The position numbers were made by a program, and so were the translations under genes. DNA of 16,623 nucleotides from the NCBI GenBank assembly GCA_017743585.1, contig JAGHYP010000025.1, positions 1 to 16,623 of the forward strand. The letters run 5' to 3'. Of this stretch, positions 14,589 through 16,623 are shown piece by piece. The stretch comes from Chloroflexota bacterium. GTDB taxonomy: Bacteria > Chloroflexota > Anaerolineae > Aggregatilineales > UBA2796. Each line of letters begins with the position of its first letter. Within the stretch, counting starts at the first letter, position 1. The notes under the pieces are model-generated. The model was given only the letters and a program-made list of their open reading frames with translations, had not been told where the DNA came from and made no database searches.

Positions 14589-15353
14589 CTATTCTTGAAG
14601 TGTGTTACAGATCAAGAGAGCAGTCTCCTTTATCGGCATATCCAATAACAGAACAGTGACGCGGTTTTCGATGTCGTCCAGCCAAGTCTCGTAGGCGATC
14701 CGCGCCGCTCGGTTGCTGGCGAAGAAACTCTTGCACACGCGACGCACCTCTTTATCCACCTCGCACAGCCAGCCGCAGTTATCTTTCAGCAATGTGTCGT
14801 GCGCCACAGCACACATTATGAATGCAGTAGAGAGCGAACTTGTACCACGATTACTCAAGGCTGCCTGTAGTACTAGGTCATTATTAGGGACAGATTTAAG
14901 GAGGCTGCCGCAAAACTTGTTGGCGTAGAATTTCACTTGACACTTGTAGTCGCAATTTTGCGGCAAACGTCCCAAAACACTGTTGACCCAAGGCTTTTTC
15001 TCTTCTTTGGCAACAGAAAGGATAGAGCCGCAAATTAACATACCCTGACCAAATGGTGTTAGATCTAAATTAGACGCATTCGAAAGAGCTCTATAAAGAG
15101 CATCTTCTACAAAGGCGTCTGTTTCTATCCAACGTCTGCTGATCGCATCCCTTTGTAGGGCGGCGCCGCAAGTGGCGCGGATGTTAGCTTTCGCTTCGCA
15201 GATGAAGCCGCAACTGGTCCCCGATGGCGTCGGGGTGCGGCGGCGCCCGCTCGCTTGAGCCGCTGGGATTTCCGTTGAGAGCGCTCCAAATAGCATCACC
15301 ATTCCAAGAAGGATGACGCTTGCCAAGAGAACTGAAAAACCGCGCTTATTCAT
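14589..15353 (-). CDS. Secreted protein with three tandem four-cysteine repeats
   Basis: I do not recognise this 254-residue protein. It has a signal peptide or N-terminal anchor (basic start, hydrophobic 8-25), then a short Arg/Thr/Pro linker (37-46). All 12 remaining cysteines fall into three equal units: C48-x3-C52-x9-C62-x45-C108, C134-x3-C138-x9-C148-x32-C181, and C193-x3-C197-x9-C207-x41-C249. Each unit starts with (S/N)C and ends in a hydrophobic-C context (MLIC, FIMC, LLIC). Even cysteine numbers and export suggest two disulfides per unit, probably joining helices; metal binding is possible. The single unit in the next gene upstream (15642-16028) has the same pattern. AGGAGG lies five bases before the ATG. 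Base composition is more AT-rich than in the housekeeping genes, which hints at recent acquisition or fast evolution. Confidence 0.85.
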   Translation of the reverse strand: MNKRGFSVLLASVILLGMVMLFGALSTEIPAAQASGRRRTPTPSGTSCGFICEAKANIRATCGAALQRDAISRRWIETDAFVEDALYRALSNASNLDLTPFGQGMLICGSILSVAKEEKKPWVNSVLGRLPQNCDYKCQVKFYANKFCGSLLKSVPNNDLVLQAALSNRGTSSLSTAFIMCAVAHDTLLKDNCGWLCEVDKEVRRVCKSFFASNRAARIAYETWLDDIENRVTVLLLDMPIKETALLICNTLQE

Positions 15354-15641
15354 TTTGACCTCCTACTGCTGACTATGCAGTTCTTTCTGCCACACTTTGC
15401 TGGCTAAATCGCGCCGGCGCGCCGAGCGTCCATCAGCGCCCTCTCAGCGCGCGCCAAAGAGCTCGATCATCTCTGGCGGCGCTCCACGCAACGGCTCGCG
15501 CGAGCCGTTGCGGCAAAAGCGCCCATCAAGAGCGAATTCAAACCGTGCGATGCGGCACAGGCGCAGCTCTTGCTCGCAGTTTTATCGTCGGCTTTTACTC
15601 ATCTTGATAGTCACTTTATTTGATGCTTTCTGTGATATTAC
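15354..15641. other. Intergenic region between the two Cys-unit genes
   Basis: The right part (15585-15641) and the extreme left are AT-rich like the flanking genes, while 15410-15580 is GC-rich. Within the GC-rich part, the minus strand has a 45-codon stretch (15444-15581) with GC-rich third positions and three cysteines. It lacks any start codon near its beginning and is preceded by an in-frame TAA. It may be a remnant of a gene. The 24-base palindrome lies inside it. No convincing promoter for the downstream gene was found. Confidence 0.45.
15488..15511. repeat. Perfect 24-base palindrome
   Basis: Bases 15488-15499 and 15500-15511 are exact reverse complements with no spacer (arm GCAACGGCTCGC). 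As RNA it would form a stem of about ten pairs with a four-base loop. Neither flank is U-rich, so it is not a standard terminator. It lies in the 288-base gap between the two Cys-unit genes and could be an operator, a processing hairpin or part of a decayed reading frame. Confidence 0.6.
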
Positions 15642-16028
15642 CTAAGTTGCTTGTATCGTTTTTATAGCTTCGCAAGCCATCTTAGCAAACTTTGCGCGCG
15701 CCGCAGGATCTCTGCCGACCGCCTTGAGAACCGCTTCTTGACCGAGGTTGGCAAGAAGTCGCTTGTCTGTAAAGTCTATCGGAGATACCTCAGGACAATG
15801 TTCGCTGATCTCTTTGCTCAGCAGGCATAGTTCATCGCACTTCTCGTCCTTTACTTGCTCTGCCTGCCTGACCATTTCCGTTGTTGCTTGAGTTGTCTGA
15901 TTGAATGAGATCATGGAAATGCGCCAAAGATTCACTGCTTGCAAGAGAGCAAGCACAACATTGGCAGCGATTGCCAACACTAGAACAGTGGTCAGGTTAA
16001 CTGCCGCTTGATTGTTGTTGCTTCTCAT
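15642..16028 (-). CDS. Membrane-anchored protein with one four-cysteine unit
   Basis: I do not recognise this 128-residue protein. It has a short polar N-terminus (MRSNNNQAAV), one membrane helix (about 11-33), and a Thr/Gln-rich stalk (about 42-60) that may be helical or coiled. It then has one copy of the unit found three times in the next gene: C64-x3-C68-x9-C78-x40-C119. There are no other cysteines. Orientation is inferred: the Cys unit is probably outside. The ATG at 16028 is chosen because AGGAGG lies seven bases upstream. An in-frame ATG at 16148 would add 40 residues including an out-of-place Cys, and is not supported. It is separated by 288 bases from the secreted relative downstream, and the two probably act in one process or arose by duplication. 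Confidence 0.8.
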   Translation of the reverse strand: MRSNNNQAAVNLTTVLVLAIAANVVLALLQAVNLWRISMISFNQTTQATTEMVRQAEQVKDEKCDELCLLSKEISEHCPEVSPIDFTDKRLLANLGQEAVLKAVGRDPAARAKFAKMACEAIKTIQAT

Positions 16029-16136
16029 TGACACACCTCCTGCTGCACAAGGCAGCTTGATAGACGCAGATGAGCTAGGCACGATCTCCTGCTCTGCGCT
16101 GGACGCTATCGGCTGAGCATGGATATATTGCAACAG

Positions 16137-16145
16137 ATTGTAGCA
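16137..16145 (-). promoter_or_regulatory. Extended -10 element of the anchored Cys-unit gene
   Basis: TGCTACAAT on the minus strand (hexamer 16137-16142) has the extended -10 TG and one mismatch to TATAAT. The upstream DNA is A-rich, like an UP element, but there is no good -35. The leader to the ATG would be about 100 bases. Confidence 0.5.
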
Positions 16146-16157
16146 CAATTTTTCTAT

Positions 16158-16187
16158 TTGAAACCTGAGATTGCCTTGAAATACAAT
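16158..16187 (+). promoter_or_regulatory. Promoter of the transaldolase gene
   Basis: TTGAAA (16158-16163) and TACAAT (16182-16187) are separated by 18 bases, each one mismatch from consensus. Transcription would start near 16194, about 77 bases before the ATG. It is divergent from, and almost abuts, the promoter of the anchored Cys-unit gene. Confidence 0.6.
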
Positions 16188-16270
16188 CTACCTCGGCATT
16201 TGCACAGCTGAGAGCATCCATGCGCTGCCATCTGGATGCAGGGCGCTGAGAGAACGGAGCGACTGGGAGC

Positions 16271-16623
16271 ATGACGACCACAAGAGCGCAGGCGTTAGCG
16301 GCGCTTGGGCAATCTGTCTGGTACGATGACATCCGCCGCTCGCTGATTGAGTCGGGCGAGTTGCGCAAGCTGGTCGAGGCAGGCGTGCTCGGAGTGACCA
16401 GCAACCCGACCATCTTCGAGCGCGCCATCGCCGGCAGCGACGATTACGACGCCTCGCTACGGCGCCTTGTGCAAGCGGGCAAATCGGTTCAGGAAATTTA
16501 CGAGGCGTTAGCGATTGAAGATATTCGCGCCGCCGCCGACGTGCTGCAGCCGATCTACGAGCAGACCAACGGCGTAGATGGCTACGTCAGCCTTGAGGTC
16601 AACCCGCAGTTGGCGCACGATAC
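16271..16623 (+). CDS. tal: Transaldolase, N-terminal part (runs off the window)
   Basis: The first 117 residues of a transaldolase are present; the 3' end lies outside the window. The enzyme transfers a dihydroxyacetone unit between sugar phosphates in the non-oxidative pentose phosphate pathway. The signature GVTSNPTIFERAI (41-53) is clear, preceded by QSVWYDDIRRSLI (14-26), and GYVSLEVNP (104-112) follows as in the long bacterial subfamily. The Schiff-base lysine is beyond the edge. GGAG lies 11 bases before the ATG; an in-frame upstream ATG at 16220 meets a stop before it. In several phyla this subfamily is fused to glucose-6-phosphate isomerase, which cannot be judged here. Confidence 0.93.
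   Translation, partial: MTTTRAQALAALGQSVWYDDIRRSLIESGELRKLVEAGVLGVTSNPTIFERAIAGSDDYDASLRRLVQAGKSVQEIYEALAIEDIRAAADVLQPIYEQTNGVDGYVSLEVNPQLAHD

Noticed and set aside
15488..15511. The 24-base palindrome as an intrinsic terminator.
   Set aside because: No U-rich run follows on either strand, so it is listed only as a repeat.
16029..16148. A 40-residue N-terminal extension of the anchored Cys-unit protein, from an ATG at 16148.
   Set aside because: The extension would begin upstream of the inferred promoter, and a strong AGGAGG directly precedes the internal ATG at 16028.
1..16623. CRISPR array, insertion sequence, tRNA or rRNA genes.
   Set aside because: No regularly spaced repeats, transposase motifs, tRNA-like cloverleaf ends or rRNA-like segments were recognised on either strand.

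Overview
The window is about 16.6 kb of high-GC bacterial chromosome, with coding and intergenic DNA rich in GCGC and GAGCG. Gene content suggests a Chloroflexota (Anaerolineae-like) bacterium. The sugar-binding protein closely resembles the Thermus glucose-binding protein, there is an EF-G2-type paralogue and an NDUFA9-like reductase, and no outer-membrane or flagellar genes appear. The phylum is an inference from general resemblance; no 16S rRNA or tRNA gene is present. All genes run on the minus strand except signal peptidase I (6200-6868) and the transaldolase that leaves the window at the right end.

Reading along the minus strand from right to left: (a) 16028-14589 holds two small envelope or secreted proteins that share an apparently undescribed four-cysteine unit, once in a membrane-anchored protein and three times in tandem in a secreted one. 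(b) 14414-12876 holds a 39-residue single-helix microprotein ending in WIYQGF, followed three bases later by a DltB-like MBOAT acyltransferase. This looks like a DltX/DltB-type acyl-transfer pair. (c) 12787-11810 is an atypical NAD(P)-binding SDR protein, followed by ruvC-ruvA (11644-10544). (d) 10385-7037 is a glucose-type ABC importer (binding protein, terminator-like hairpin, two permeases) with no ATPase gene. (e) 6040-4835 is an S41 C-terminal processing protease, divergent from lepB. (f) 4742-2283 is an ExoA-like glycosyltransferase followed by a three-LysM M23 peptidase. (g) 2145-64 is an EF-G paralogue with its own near-consensus promoter.

Much of the window serves the cell envelope: protein export (lepB), wall turnover (LysM-M23), envelope proteolysis (S41), glycan synthesis (GT2), acylation (MBOAT plus microprotein) and sugar uptake. 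A decayed second copy of the middle of lepB lies just behind lepB. Several promoters share a GC-TANAAT -10 element with no clear -35, whereas EF-G, the sugar importer and the transaldolase have recognisable -35 and -10 hexamers.

The observations most worth following are the DltX-like microprotein, the shared Cx3C-x9-C-xn-C unit, and the EF-G paralogue whose guanine-recognition motif reads NKIN instead of NKxD. No gene-free stretch exceeds 300 bases; the longest is 15354-15641.
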